Below, piece by piece: positions 27,179 through 35,633 of a stretch of 61,988 nucleotides of DNA; the stretch's first letter is position 1; each line of letters begins with the position of its first letter. The stretch is from Methylobacterium sp. BTF04. Lineage in GTDB: Bacteria > Pseudomonadota > Alphaproteobacteria > Rhizobiales > Beijerinckiaceae. Both the position numbers and the translations under genes were made by a program. Where the stretch lies: positions 1 through 61,988 of the forward strand of contig NZ_JAAHTB010000027.1 in assembly GCF_010692745.1 (NCBI RefSeq). Direction: 5' to 3'. The notes below the pieces were generated by a model. It had not been told where the DNA came from. It did not search any database and was given only the letters and a program-made list of their open reading frames with translations.

Positions 27179-27491
27179 CGAATAAGTCCAAACGACGGCG
27201 GGAATGCCGGATCACCTGCCGCCCAGGTTCAGCCCTGCCTACCGCGTGCGCCGGGCACTCAGTATGGTTCTGGACTTCTTCCTGGTGGTACTCGATGGCG
27301 ATGCCTGTGCCGACCGCGTGTAGGATCGAACCGCGACTGAACTGGCTGGGCTCGTGGAACTGCGGAAAAACGAGGAGCCGCTAGCTCTCTCTTAAGGCAC
27401 ACTGATCTCGCAGCCGCTTGGGTCGCGGGTCCTGCCATGTCACCGGCCCCGCCACAGAGTGGGATCGCGACGGCCACCCGGCCTGCGCGGC
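27179..27491. other. Intergenic region between ahcY promoter and acyl-CoA synthetase end
   Basis: No gene is supported. On the minus strand, 27178-27382 is a stop-to-stop frame of about 68 codons with protein-like composition but no usable start codon near its beginning; it could be a decayed gene or chance. No terminator for the acyl-CoA synthetase was recognised. Confidence 0.35.
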
Positions 27492-29108
27492 TCACCCCTC
27501 GTCGCGCAATTGCCGCCGGATGATCTTGCCAGTGGTCGTCATCGGCAGGCTCGCCCGAAACACGATCTCGCGCGGATACTCGTGGGCGGAGAGGCGCTGG
27601 CGCACGAACGCCTGGATTTCGGCCGCGAGCGCGTCGGACGCCACGAAGCCTGCGCGCAGCACGACGTAGGCCTTGACGATCTCGGTGCGCAGCGGGTCCG
27701 GCTTGCCCACGGCGGCGGCCATCGCCACCGCCGGATGGCACCCGAGGCAATCCTCGATCTCGGTGGGGCCGATGCGGTAGGCGGCCGAGGTGATGAGGTC
27801 GTCGTCGCGGCCGACAAAGTGGATGTAGCCGTCGGCGTCGCGGCGCGCGGTGTCGCCCGTCAGCATCCAGTCGCCGCGAAACTTCTTTGCCGTCGCCTCG
27901 GGCTGGTTCCAGTATTCCAGGAACATCACCGGGTCGGGGCGGGCGACCACGATCTCACCGGGTTCGTCGATGGCGGTTTCCGTGCCGTCCGGGCGCTGGA
28001 TCATCACCCGGTGACCGGGCACGGGCCTGCCGGTCGATCCGGCCCGCGCGACACCGGCGGCCGGGCATGCGGCGAGCACGAGGTTGCACTCTGTCTGGCC
28101 ATAGGCCTCGCCGATGGTGAGGCCGAGTTCGGCCCGAGCCCAGGCGAAGGTCTCGGGGCCGAGCGCCTCGCCGGCCGAAGCGATGTTGCGCAGCGTCGAA
28201 AGGTCGAAGCGCCCGCGCGGGTCGGGAACCGTACGCAGCATGCGCAACGCCGTCGGCGGCAGGAATACCGTGGTGATGGCGTGCTCGGCAATGAGCCGCA
28301 GGGCCGCTTCCGGCTCGAACCGCGCCGTCGGCTGCGCGACGACGGGGACGCCGAGGCGCAGGCTCGGCAGGGTGGCGTTGAGGAGGCCGCCGGCCCAGGC
28401 CCAGTCGGAGGGCGTCCACATCCGGTCGCCGGCCTTCGGCGGGAAATCGTGCATCATCGCGAAGCCCGGCAGGTGGCCGAGAAGCACGCGATGACCGTGC
28501 AGCGCTCCCTTGGCGAGGCCGGTGGTGCCGGAGGTGTAGATCATCAGGGCCGGATGGTCCGGACCAGTCTCCACCGCTGTGAAATCCGGCGCGGCCGATG
28601 CGATGAGGTCGGCATAGCCGAGCGCCCCCTCGGCCGGGCCGTCGAGACACACGACGTGGTCGAGCGCTGGTAAGGATGCGCGGAGCGTCGCGATCTTGGC
28701 GAGGCCTGCCGCATCGGTGATCAGCGCCCGCGCACCGGAATCCGACAGCCGATAGGTCAGGGCGTCCGGACCGAACGCCCCGGCCAGGGGAAGCGCGATG
28801 GCACCGAGCTTATAGGCGGCGCCGTGGGCGATGATCACCGCAGCCGATTGGGGCAGCAGCACCGCGACCCGGTCACCGGGTCGGATGCCCAGCGCGCGCA
28901 ACGCTCCGGCGAGCCGGTTCGAGCCCTCGCGCAAGGCCCCGAAACGCGTCGTCTCTACCGCCCCGTCGGAAACCTCGAGGATCGCCACGCGCTCGGGCTC
29001 GATTGCCGCCCAGCGATCACAGACATCGACGCCGATATTGTAGCGCTCCGGAATGTCCCAGGAAAACCCTGAGACAAGCCCGGCATAGTCGGGGGCGGCC
29101 CGCAGCAC
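27492..29108 (-). CDS. AMP-forming acyl-CoA synthetase
   Basis: Adenylate-forming ligase that activates a carboxylic acid with ATP and joins it to CoA. From GTG 29108 it is 538 aa. Motifs in order: PALMIYTSGTTGLAKGALHG (P-loop), GEAYGQTECN, DWMLTGDTARRDADGYIHFVGR, and the C-terminal lysine region MTTTGKIIRRQLRDEG. The overall pattern resembles medium-chain or acetyl/propionyl-type synthetases (MACS-like); the acid is not clear. The frame stays open back into the nitroreductase gene (to 29420), but that part is not conserved; GTG 29108 lies 11 bases after the nitroreductase stop, implying one transcript. Start choice is moderate. Confidence 0.88.
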   Translation of the reverse strand: MLRAAPDYAGLVSGFSWDIPERYNIGVDVCDRWAAIEPERVAILEVSDGAVETTRFGALREGSNRLAGALRALGIRPGDRVAVLLPQSAAVIIAHGAAYKLGAIALPLAGAFGPDALTYRLSDSGARALITDAAGLAKIATLRASLPALDHVVCLDGPAEGALGYADLIASAAPDFTAVETGPDHPALMIYTSGTTGLAKGALHGHRVLLGHLPGFAMMHDFPPKAGDRMWTPSDWAWAGGLLNATLPSLRLGVPVVAQPTARFEPEAALRLIAEHAITTVFLPPTALRMLRTVPDPRGRFDLSTLRNIASAGEALGPETFAWARAELGLTIGEAYGQTECNLVLAACPAAGVARAGSTGRPVPGHRVMIQRPDGTETAIDEPGEIVVARPDPVMFLEYWNQPEATAKKFRGDWMLTGDTARRDADGYIHFVGRDDDLITSAAYRIGPTEIEDCLGCHPAVAMAAAVGKPDPLRTEIVKAYVVLRAGFVASDALAAEIQAFVRQRLSAHEYPREIVFRASLPMTTTGKIIRRQLRDEG

Positions 29109-29118
29109 GATCGTCGGC

Positions 29119-29718
29119 TCAGAGCTTGGCGCCGGGGAACCCACCGGCGAACGCGAAATCCGTGATCGGACGGCGACCGTTCGGGGTCTCCTTGGCGCGC
29201 TGCTCATCGGTGAGGTCGGCCTGCGGAACCGCGCGGCCCACCGCGTAGGCGGCTTCCACGTGGCTGCCCTCGGGTACGGCGAGCAGGGTCGTCGCGCGCT
29301 CCTTGTCGAAGCCGCCCATGCCATGGGCGTGCCAGCCCTGCCGAACCGCCTGGAGCTGGAAATTGGCCGAGGCAGCCCCGGCATCGAGCGAATGGCTCTC
29401 CGACGGCTTGAGCACGTCACCCATCTTCATATGCGTGTTGGAGACGAGGATGATGAGGGCACCCGCATCCTTGGCCCAGGCTTGGTTCGCGGGGACCAGC
29501 AAGTCGAGGAACGGCGCCCAGTGCGGGGTATCGCGCAGGGCATAGAGGAAGCGCCAGGGCTGGGAATTGTACGAGGACGGCGCCCAGCGCGCGGCCTCGA
29601 ACATCCGCAACAGTTCGGCTTCCGGCACCGCTTCGCCGGTGAACGCGCGGGGCGACCAGCGCTCGATGAACAGCGGGTCGATCTCATGGTCGGGCTGGCG
29701 CGGATTCACGAACGTCAC
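29119..29718 (-). CDS. Nitroreductase family protein
   Basis: Predicted FMN-dependent NAD(P)H oxidoreductase of 199 aa. The family core begins FIERWSPRAFTGEAVPEAELLRMFEAA, with WAPSSYNSQPWRFLYA as the FMN-binding segment, LDAGAASANFQLQAVRQGWHAHGMGGFD in the middle and a short C-terminal arm. GTG 29718 has GGAGA about eight bases upstream and starts right before the conserved part; the longer frame to 29973 has no such support. It precedes the acyl-CoA synthetase by 10 bp. The substrate (quinone, nitro compound or other) is not known. Confidence 0.9.
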   Translation of the reverse strand: MTFVNPRQPDHEIDPLFIERWSPRAFTGEAVPEAELLRMFEAARWAPSSYNSQPWRFLYALRDTPHWAPFLDLLVPANQAWAKDAGALIILVSNTHMKMGDVLKPSESHSLDAGAASANFQLQAVRQGWHAHGMGGFDKERATTLLAVPEGSHVEAAYAVGRAVPQADLTDEQRAKETPNGRRPITDFAFAGGFPGAKL

Positions 29719-30136
29719 TAGGCAGTCTCCGAAGACAGGTTGGAGGGCGGCGATGGCTACAGCACAACGCCATGCACGAGGACGGGGTGTCCACGCAAAT
29801 GACGCCGGGCCGCAGGCACCTTGGCCCCAACGAGACCGCAGGGCCGCCGCGCTCAGCAGATCCGCCGAGGCAATGTTCGACAAACGCTTGGCAGACACGC
29901 AACAGACTGAGATGAGAACCTGAAGAGACACCGTAAATGTCGAACGCATACCCAGGATTCCGGGTCGATCCACCGTAGCGGACCTTGCGAGCGTGAGCCG
30001 GCGTCTCAGCTGAAGTGTCAGTGGTAGCTGATTGTCTCAGGGCGTCCCCGCCGCCCGGCCGGCACCGAAACGGTGCTCGGCCTCGCGATCGTGCCCGCGA
30101 CGGCTGACGATATTGAGCCGTCGCCGGTCCACGGGC
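29719..30136. other. Intergenic region downstream of the DUF2188 gene
   Basis: No supportable gene in 418 bases; the open frames here are short and unlike proteins. A small stem GCACCG-AAA-CGGTGC at 30062-30076 lies about 60 bases beyond the DUF2188 stop codon and could be its terminator, though no T tract follows. A weaker pair TCAGCT/AGCTGA lies just past 30000. The promoter of the nitroreductase operon should be near 29720-29800. Confidence 0.35.
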
Positions 30137-30376
30137 TCAATCGACGACTTTCGCCCTCGGGCGGTCATTGCCCTGCGATGTCTCATCGTGCCAGGCACCC
30201 TTGCCGTCCTGGTACCGAATTCCTTCGGTGGAGCCTGGGACCTGCTGCTCGGCCGCAACGGCCTGGGCCGCCTGCAGCGCCTCGTCGTGGCTCGGAAACG
30301 TCTCGGAGAAGACGTCTCCGAGCTTGTAGGCGTAACCGCCGTCGTGCTCGACGATCCGATAGACGATCTCGGACAT
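30137..30376 (-). CDS. DUF2188-like small protein
   Basis: A 79-aa cytoplasmic protein. YRIVEHDGGYAYKLGDVFSETFPSHDEALQAAQ resembles the DUF2188 pattern: a small beta-hairpin, an aromatic/glycine turn and one helix. A hydrophilic, charged tail follows. AGGAGG nine bases before ATG 30376 supports the start. Function is unknown; such proteins are often stress-induced in this order. A GGAAC-N17-GGTT element 72 bases upstream would fit control by the general stress sigma factor EcfG. Confidence 0.78.
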   Translation of the reverse strand: MSEIVYRIVEHDGGYAYKLGDVFSETFPSHDEALQAAQAVAAEQQVPGSTEGIRYQDGKGAWHDETSQGNDRPRAKVVD

Positions 30377-30447
30377 GGGATGATCCCTCCTGTGTCGCTC
30401 CCGACGCCACGTTGCGCGTCGGTCACGTGGGTGCGTGTGGGAGGTCG

Positions 30448-30473
30448 AACCACACGGGGACGGCGGAGGTTCC
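30448..30473 (-). promoter_or_regulatory. Candidate EcfG-type promoter of the DUF2188 gene
   Basis: On the minus strand GGAAC is followed after 17 bases by GGTT, close to the EcfG consensus GGAAC-N16/17-cGTT known from alphaproteobacteria. It ends 72 bases upstream of the DUF2188 start codon and points at it. Confidence 0.55.
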
Positions 30474-30487
30474 GTGACGCGCCGCTC

Positions 30488-30715
30488 TCAGTGACGGGTC
30501 GGGCCCGGCCAGGGAAGGTTCGCGACCGCGGCCTCGCAGCCTGCGATGAGCGAGCCCCGCACGTCCTCGGCGGCATAGCCCGGCCCGTCCGGGAAAGCGA
30601 CGACGTGGACCACCGCGTCTTCCTCGCGGCGGATGCGGGCGACCCAGCCCTCCGGCGCTCGCTCGAAAAAGACCTCGAATGCGGCACCGGCCTGCTCGAA
30701 CCGATGGGGCTTCAT
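30488..30715 (-). CDS. Small hypothetical protein
   Basis: A 75-aa soluble protein beginning MKPHRFEQAGAAFEVFFERA. It alternates short strands (FEVFFERAPEGWVARI, AVVHVVAFPDG) and ends with a helix (VRGSLIAGCEAAVANLPW). No family was recognised; the W-V-A-R-I strand pattern is reminiscent of small DUFs in stress clusters. GGGAG seven bases before ATG 30715 gives a clear start; the frame continues upstream to 30817 without such support. It precedes the DUF2188 gene by 111 bp on the same strand. Confidence 0.65.
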   Translation of the reverse strand: MKPHRFEQAGAAFEVFFERAPEGWVARIRREEDAVVHVVAFPDGPGYAAEDVRGSLIAGCEAAVANLPWPGPTRH

Positions 30716-30857
30716 CTCATATCTCCCGAAGGCCGGCCTCGACAGGAGGGTCGGGTCACCTCGCGAAATTTGGGATGTTGGTCTATCGGATAAAAGACCC
30801 ACCCCGTCGGTCGTCACTTCGCCTCATCACTCCTACGCCTAACGACAAGGAGCGCGC

Positions 30858-31079
30858 ATGCGCGTCGCGGCCCCAATCGTTCTGCTGCCGCTCCTGCTCA
30901 TCGGGACCGGCGCCTCCGCGCAGTCGAGCTTCTTCGGCAGCGCGGAGCGAACACCGGCCAATCCCTTCGCCTCGAACTACGCCTCCCCGCCGGTGCGCGC
31001 CTCCGGAGAGCGGGTACGCCGGGTCCGGAGCGCCCCACGCCACGCGCCCATGCGTCCCCCGCGCGACGTTCCGCGATGA
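30858..31079 (+). CDS. Small secreted protein, Arg/Pro-rich
   Basis: A 73-aa protein with a clear signal peptide (MRVAAPIVLLPLLLIGTGASA, cut before QSSFFG). The mature part is about 52 residues, rich in arginine and proline (RASGERVRRVRSAPRHAPMRPPRD), with no cysteine. AAGGAG six bases before the ATG supports translation. It is convergent with the glutathione peroxidase gene, four bases away. No family recognised; a cell-envelope or nucleic-acid-binding role is only a guess from charge. Confidence 0.65.
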   Translation: MRVAAPIVLLPLLLIGTGASAQSSFFGSAERTPANPFASNYASPPVRASGERVRRVRSAPRHAPMRPPRDVPR

Positions 31080-31083
31080 GCGG

Positions 31084-31659
31084 TCAACCGGTGGGAAGTT
31101 CGTTGGCGATCGCCGTGACGATGCGCGGGTCGTTGGGCTCCACCGGGGACGGCCACGCGCCGATCAGGCTGCCGTCGCGCGCGACCAAGTACTTGTGGAA
31201 GTTCCAATTCGGCGTCGAACCCGGCTTCTCGACCGCCGCCCAGCGATAGAACGGATGCGCCGAGGGACCGCGGACATGGGTTTTGGCGACCACCGGGAAG
31301 GTCACGCCATGGTCCTTGCGCGCAGCCTCCGCGATGGCGAGGCCGTCGAGGGGCTCCTGATTGCCGAAATCCGGCGACGGGACCGCAATCACGGTGAGAC
31401 CGCGATCACCGAAACGCGTCCATAACGCCTGGAGACCGGTGAGTTGCCCGGCATAGCCGCAGGCGGTGGCGGTGTTGACCACCAGGATCGGCTTGCCGGC
31501 GAGTCCGGACAGGGCGAGCGTGCCACCCTCGGGTTTCTCGAACGAGAAGGCCCGGGCATTCACCGTATCCATGCCCGCCGCCCGCGCGCCTCCGGCGATG
31601 GTGGCGCCCAGCAGGACGAGGGCATGGCGGCGTAGGATCGGTCTCGACTGGATCGGCAT
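31084..31659 (-). CDS. Exported glutathione-peroxidase-family protein
   Basis: Thiol peroxidase fold, 191 aa. The peroxidatic cysteine is in VNTATACGYAGQLTGLQALW, followed by VPSPDFGNQEP (family Gln region) and the catalytic tryptophan in WNFHKYLVARDG. Most bacterial relatives are cytoplasmic; this one has an N-terminal RRHALVLLGATIAGGARA segment that resembles a Tat signal, so export to the periplasm is likely. It probably reduces peroxides with thioredoxin or another thiol rather than glutathione. The start is divergent from the PRC-barrel gene, with a 250-bp shared upstream region. Confidence 0.88.
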   Translation of the reverse strand: MPIQSRPILRRHALVLLGATIAGGARAAGMDTVNARAFSFEKPEGGTLALSGLAGKPILVVNTATACGYAGQLTGLQALWTRFGDRGLTVIAVPSPDFGNQEPLDGLAIAEAARKDHGVTFPVVAKTHVRGPSAHPFYRWAAVEKPGSTPNWNFHKYLVARDGSLIGAWPSPVEPNDPRIVTAIANELPTG

Positions 31660-31909
31660 GAAGCGGCTCCCGAGTGGTCCGGCGGGCTCGCTCCGCCGAA
31701 GATGCCGGGGAAACTAGTGCGCTTTCGACCAAGGTGGACCCGTCTCGGCGGAAGAAAAAGCAACCATGCGCAAACGCAGAGCCGACTTTGCAGCCTGCAA
31801 TGAAACACGATGCGGAGGCGAGGGATGTCGCGACGAGGAACCTTCGGGCGAGCTTGAGCTTGAGCGTGCGTCCCCCCATCAGCCTTCCCCACCGGAAAGA
31901 CGAATCCTC

Positions 31910-32401
31910 ATGCGCAGCCTGTTGCTCGGAACGACTGTCCTCGTCGCGAGCGCGACCCTCGCTTTCGGCCAGACCCCTGATGTCCGGTCCCCCACGCCAT
32001 CCGCGGCGGTCCAGTCCGTGCCGGCGACTCTCGCCAATGACCTCCGCCCGACCTTCGTGGTTCAGAACCCGAGCGACATGGTGACGTCGAAGCTCGTCGG
32101 CCTGACGATTCAGAACGGCGCCAACGAGACGATCGGCGAAATCGCCGACGTGGTTCTCGACGAGAAGAGCACGGTGAAATCCTGGGTCGTCGGCGTCGGC
32201 GGCTTCCTCGGAATCGGTACGAAGTACGTCGCCATCGACCCGAGCGCCCTGAAGCTGTCCCGCGTCGACAGCGCGACCCTCAAGGCGACCATCGATACCA
32301 ACAAGGATCAGCTCCGCGCAGCGCCGGAATACATCTATCTCGGCAAGACCAAGGACACCAAAGCGGACGCCAAGCCGGCCGAGCCCGCCAAGACCCCGTA
32401 G
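31910..32401 (+). CDS. Exported PRC-barrel domain protein
   Basis: A 163-aa protein with a signal peptide (MRSLLLGTTVLVASATLAFG). The PRC-barrel follows: SKLVGLTIQNGANETIGEIADVV-type strand pairs, then VVGVGGFLGIGTKYVAIDPSALKL, the most conserved part. The tail is lysine/proline-rich (KTKDTKADAKPAEPAKTP). PRC-barrel proteins of this secreted kind are common in Hyphomicrobiales and often respond to stress; no biochemical role is established. ATG 31910 is preferred, with GGAAAGA upstream, over the longer frame from 31766. Confidence 0.87.
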   Translation: MRSLLLGTTVLVASATLAFGQTPDVRSPTPSAAVQSVPATLANDLRPTFVVQNPSDMVTSKLVGLTIQNGANETIGEIADVVLDEKSTVKSWVVGVGGFLGIGTKYVAIDPSALKLSRVDSATLKATIDTNKDQLRAAPEYIYLGKTKDTKADAKPAEPAKTP

Positions 32402-32516
32402 GCTTCGAACGCCGACAGGTTTGCGCGATGCGCCTATGGCGTATCAATGGGCTGAGAATAGACGGTCGGAGACTGTGTCTTCGATCGTCCCATCGATCAG
32501 TTTCGACCTAGCGGGA

Positions 32517-32939
32517 TCAGGCCCTGCACCCGAGTGCTTCGCGCACGGTGACCGCCACCGCGTCGGGGCGAACATCCAGAGCCACGACCCGGTCGCCGCC
32601 CGGACCATCGACGCCGTCGGACATCTCGAGATTCCGCAGTAAGGAGGATTTCGACAGGTCGCTGGCGAACACGATTCGCAGATCGGGCCGAAGTGCGAGC
32701 GCTTCGCTGGCAAGCTTGTCGCAACACAGCTCACCTTTCAATCCGCGATCGGTCACGAGAACGTCCACCGGCAATCCGAGCGCGAGGACCGTCATCGCAT
32801 CCAGTCCGCAATCCACCGTGGTGGTGGCGTACCCCGCCCTGCGAATCTGCGACGCGACTTCATCGCGCCAATGCTTCTGTTGGCCAGCAATCAAAACCTG
32901 GACGCCGTAGGCGCCGCCCTGCGCGGAAGTTTGTTCCAT
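32517..32939 (-). CDS. Degenerate receiver-domain protein
   Basis: A 140-aa single-domain protein with the receiver fold pattern: [20 protein letters not shown] (strand 1, helix 1), [12 protein letters not shown] with an aspartate at the phosphorylation position, and [11 protein letters not shown] where Thr/Ser is expected. The acidic pair at the end of strand 1 is missing (AGQ instead of EDD-type), so phosphorylation may be impaired. The C-terminal end ([15 protein letters not shown]) looks like helix 5. ATG 32939 is chosen; the frame continues to 32993. There is no kinase next to it. Confidence 0.65.
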   Translation of the reverse strand: MEQTSAQGGAYGVQVLIAGQQKHWRDEVASQIRRAGYATTTVDCGLDAMTVLALGLPVDVLVTDRGLKGELCCDKLASEALALRPDLRIVFASDLSKSSLLRNLEMSDGVDGPGGDRVVALDVRPDAVAVTVREALGCRA

Positions 32940-33181
32940 GGTCGAGAATTCCCACTCACGCCTGGACATACGTTCTCGATACCGCCGTTGCATTGCGTTG
33001 CAGCATGTTATGTCACGAAGTCGCCGGCAAACAAGCCCGATACCTGCCGGTCCGGTGTTTTCGTTTAGACAATCCCGAAGTCGGCAAAGGCGTTCCGGCG
33101 GTTGACGGCGCGCTCACCCACAGGGCAACACGGCGCGGCCGCACGCACCTGCCGCGGCGGATAGCCGGAGCCGATCAAGCG

Positions 33182-34432
33182 ATGTCATCCGCGAAGAACC
33201 CGCCCGTCTCGCCCCTCGCGCCCCGTACCGTGCCGGATCTGCCCGCGATCCGCGGCGTGGGGCTCGCCACCGCGCAGGCCGGCATCCGCTATTCGGGACG
33301 CACCGACGTGCTCTACGTCGCGCTCAGCGAAGGGACGCAGGCGGCCGGCGTCTTCACCCGCTCGAAATGCCCATCCGCTCCGGTGGATTGGTGCCGGACG
33401 GCGCTCGGACGCCCCGGTGCCAGGGCGTTGATCGTCAATTCCGGCAACGCCAATGCCTTCACCGGCCTGCGCGGACGCGAGGCGGTGGAGCAGACAGCGC
33501 GGATCGGCGCCGCAGCCGCCGCCTGCGCGCCCGAGGACATCTTCATCGCCTCGACCGGCGTCATCGGCGAGCCGCTCGATGCCTCGAAGTTCGAGGGCGT
33601 GCTGGCCGATTGCGCGAGCCGGACCGAAACCGGCTCCGCGGCGTGGGCCGCGGCAGCGCAGGCGATCATGACCACCGATACCTTTGCCAAACTCGCCACC
33701 CGCACCGCCACCATCGACGGCACGGCGGTGACGCTCAACGGCATCGCCAAGGGTGCGGGCATGATCGCCCCCGACATGGCAACGATGCTCAGCTTCGCCT
33801 TCACCGACGCCGCCCTGCCCCAGGACGTGCTTCAAACCCTTCTGACCACGGGCACCGATACGAGCTTCAACTGCGTAACGGTGGACGGGGACACCTCGAC
33901 CTCCGACACCCTGCTGCTGTTCGCAACCGGTGCGGCCGGCAACGCGCCCGTGACCGATCCGGCGGATGCGCGCCTCTCCGACTTTCGCGAAAAGCTCGAC
34001 GATCTCCTGATCGAGCTGGCGCAGCTGGTGGCGAAGGATGGCGAAGGCGCGCGCAAGTTCGTCACCGTCGCCGTCGGAGGCGCCACGAGTGATGCCTCCG
34101 CTCACCGCATCGCCATGTCGATCGCCAATTCCCCCCTTGTGAAGACGGCGATCGCCGGCGAGGACGCCAATTGGGGCCGAGTCGTCATGGCGGTGGGCAA
34201 GGCCGGCGAGCCCGCCGACCGCGACCGCCTCGCCATCTGGTTCGGCGATGTCCGTGTCGCCCGCGAAGGCGCCCGCGACCCGGATTACAGCGAGGATGCG
34301 GCCAGCGCCGTGATGCGCGAATCCGATGTCACCGTGCGGGTCGACCTCGGCCTCGGAACCGGCACGGCGCGCGTGTGGACCTGCGATCTCACCAAGGGCT
34401 ACATCGAGATCAACGGGGATTACCGGTCGTGA
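33182..34432 (+). CDS. argJ: Bifunctional ornithine acetyltransferase / N-acetylglutamate synthase
   Basis: Transfers the acetyl group from N-acetylornithine to glutamate, and can acetylate glutamate from acetyl-CoA, in cyclic arginine synthesis. The 416-aa precursor cuts itself into alpha and beta chains; the family cleavage motif is [16 protein letters not shown], with scission before the Thr. Other landmarks are [35 protein letters not shown] and, at the end, [14 protein letters not shown] 33182 starts the conserved region; the frame is open far upstream but unconserved. The stop overlaps the next start as GTGA. Confidence 0.96.
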   Translation: MSSAKNPPVSPLAPRTVPDLPAIRGVGLATAQAGIRYSGRTDVLYVALSEGTQAAGVFTRSKCPSAPVDWCRTALGRPGARALIVNSGNANAFTGLRGREAVEQTARIGAAAAACAPEDIFIASTGVIGEPLDASKFEGVLADCASRTETGSAAWAAAAQAIMTTDTFAKLATRTATIDGTAVTLNGIAKGAGMIAPDMATMLSFAFTDAALPQDVLQTLLTTGTDTSFNCVTVDGDTSTSDTLLLFATGAAGNAPVTDPADARLSDFREKLDDLLIELAQLVAKDGEGARKFVTVAVGGATSDASAHRIAMSIANSPLVKTAIAGEDANWGRVVMAVGKAGEPADRDRLAIWFGDVRVAREGARDPDYSEDAASAVMRESDVTVRVDLGLGTGTARVWTCDLTKGYIEINGDYRS

Positions 34433-35166
34433 ACCGGGGTTTTTGCGCGCTCTCCGGCCTCGCTCTGCTCTGTGCCGGTCCGGTGCTTGCGCAGGACGGT
34501 GCCGGTGTGAAGTCCGCGATCCAGGACGGACGGATCAGCGTGACCGGCCGGGCGCGGGCGGAAGCGGCCCCGGACTTCGCCACCGTCGAAATCGGAGTCG
34601 ACGCCAAGGGCGCCACACCGGCCGCGGCCCTCGACAGTGCCAGCGCTGCCGCAAAGGCGATCATCGCCCTCGCCGCGGAGTTCAAGGTGCCGGATGCCGA
34701 TATCGGCACCACGGCGGTGACGCTCCAGCCGGTGACGCGCACCATCCGCCAGCCCGACGGCACCCAGACCGAAAAGCCCGACGGCTACCGGGCCGCCAAC
34801 ATGGTCCGGGTGCGGCTCGCGGACATGGCGCGGCTCGGCGAGCTGATGCGCAAGGCGCTCGACGCCGGTGCCAACCGCATCGAGAGCGTCGGTTTCGGCT
34901 TGCGCGATCCGGATGCCGCCGAATCCGCCGTGCGGGTGGCGGCGATGAAGGATGCGCGGGCGCAGGCGGGCCATCTCGCCGAAGCGGCGGGCGTGACGCT
35001 CGGCCGGGTCATCACCATCCAGTCCCCGCCGCAGGGCGGCGCGCAACCCTATCTGGCGGCGGCCGCACCGATGCGGGCCAAGCGCTCCGGGGCGCCGGTG
35101 CCCCTGGTTGCCGGCACCATCGAGAGCGCGGCCGAGGTCGCCGCCACTTTCGCGATCGCCCCGTGA
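34429..35166 (+). CDS. SIMPL-domain (DUF541) periplasmic protein
   Basis: A 245-aa exported protein: signal peptide ([15 protein letters not shown]), then the SIMPL domain ([82 protein letters not shown]). The family (Omp28, SIMPL, E. coli YggE) is linked to envelope and oxidative stress, with no known enzyme activity. The GTG start sits inside the argJ stop (GTGA), and its own stop overlaps the mutT start in the same manner, so the three genes are translationally coupled. Confidence 0.9.
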   Translation: MNRGFCALSGLALLCAGPVLAQDGAGVKSAIQDGRISVTGRARAEAAPDFATVEIGVDAKGATPAAALDSASAAAKAIIALAAEFKVPDADIGTTAVTLQPVTRTIRQPDGTQTEKPDGYRAANMVRVRLADMARLGELMRKALDAGANRIESVGFGLRDPDAAESAVRVAAMKDARAQAGHLAEAAGVTLGRVITIQSPPQGGAQPYLAAAAPMRAKRSGAPVPLVAGTIESAAEVAATFAIAP

Positions 35167-35582
35167 GCCATCCGCCCCTGCACATCCTCCTCGTGGTCGC
35201 CGTGGCCCTGGTCGACATCGATGGGCGCGTGCTGCTGGCCCAGCGCCCGCCCGGCAAGCAGCTCGCCGGATTGTGGGAGTTCCCCGGCGGCAAGATCGAT
35301 CCGGGCGAGCGGCCCGAGGAGACGCTCATCCGCGAATTGTCGGAGGAGATCGACATCGTCGTGAAGGAGGCGTGCCTCGCCCCCCTTACCTTCGCGAGCC
35401 ACGCTTATCCCGACTTCCACCTGCTGATGCCGCTCTACGTGTGTCGGCGCTGGGAGGGCACGCCACGGGCGATGGAGGGCCAGGTACTGAAATGGGTACG
35501 CCCGCGCGACCTCAAGGATCAGCCGATGCCGCCGGCGGACGCGCCGTTGATCCCGTTCCTGGTGGATCTGCTCGGACCTTGA
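35163..35582 (+). CDS. mutT: 8-oxo-dGTP diphosphatase (MutT)
   Basis: Nudix hydrolase that removes oxidised guanine nucleotides from the pool. The 139-aa length is standard. The Nudix box reads GGKIDPGERPEETLIRELSEE (G-x5-E-x7-REx2EE), preceded by LLAQRPPGKQLAGLWEFP, the signature of MutT rather than other Nudix enzymes. GTG 35163 overlaps the stop of the SIMPL gene by four bases. mutT following argJ is common in Hyphomicrobiales. Confidence 0.93.
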   Translation: MSHPPLHILLVVAVALVDIDGRVLLAQRPPGKQLAGLWEFPGGKIDPGERPEETLIRELSEEIDIVVKEACLAPLTFASHAYPDFHLLMPLYVCRRWEGTPRAMEGQVLKWVRPRDLKDQPMPPADAPLIPFLVDLLGP

Positions 35583-35633
35583 TGGGTCTCTTGCGCTGCG
35601 CCACCTTCGTCGTCTGAGCAGAGGGAGGTGAAG

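Noticed and set aside
27178..27382. Stop-to-stop minus-strand frame with protein-like composition downstream of the acyl-CoA synthetase
   Set aside because: No start codon or ribosome-binding site near its beginning, and no family recognised; kept only as a possible decayed gene.
31750..31909. GGAAC in the PRC-barrel upstream region as a further EcfG promoter
   Set aside because: The next GTT/CGTT-like element is not at 16-18 bases; spacing does not fit.
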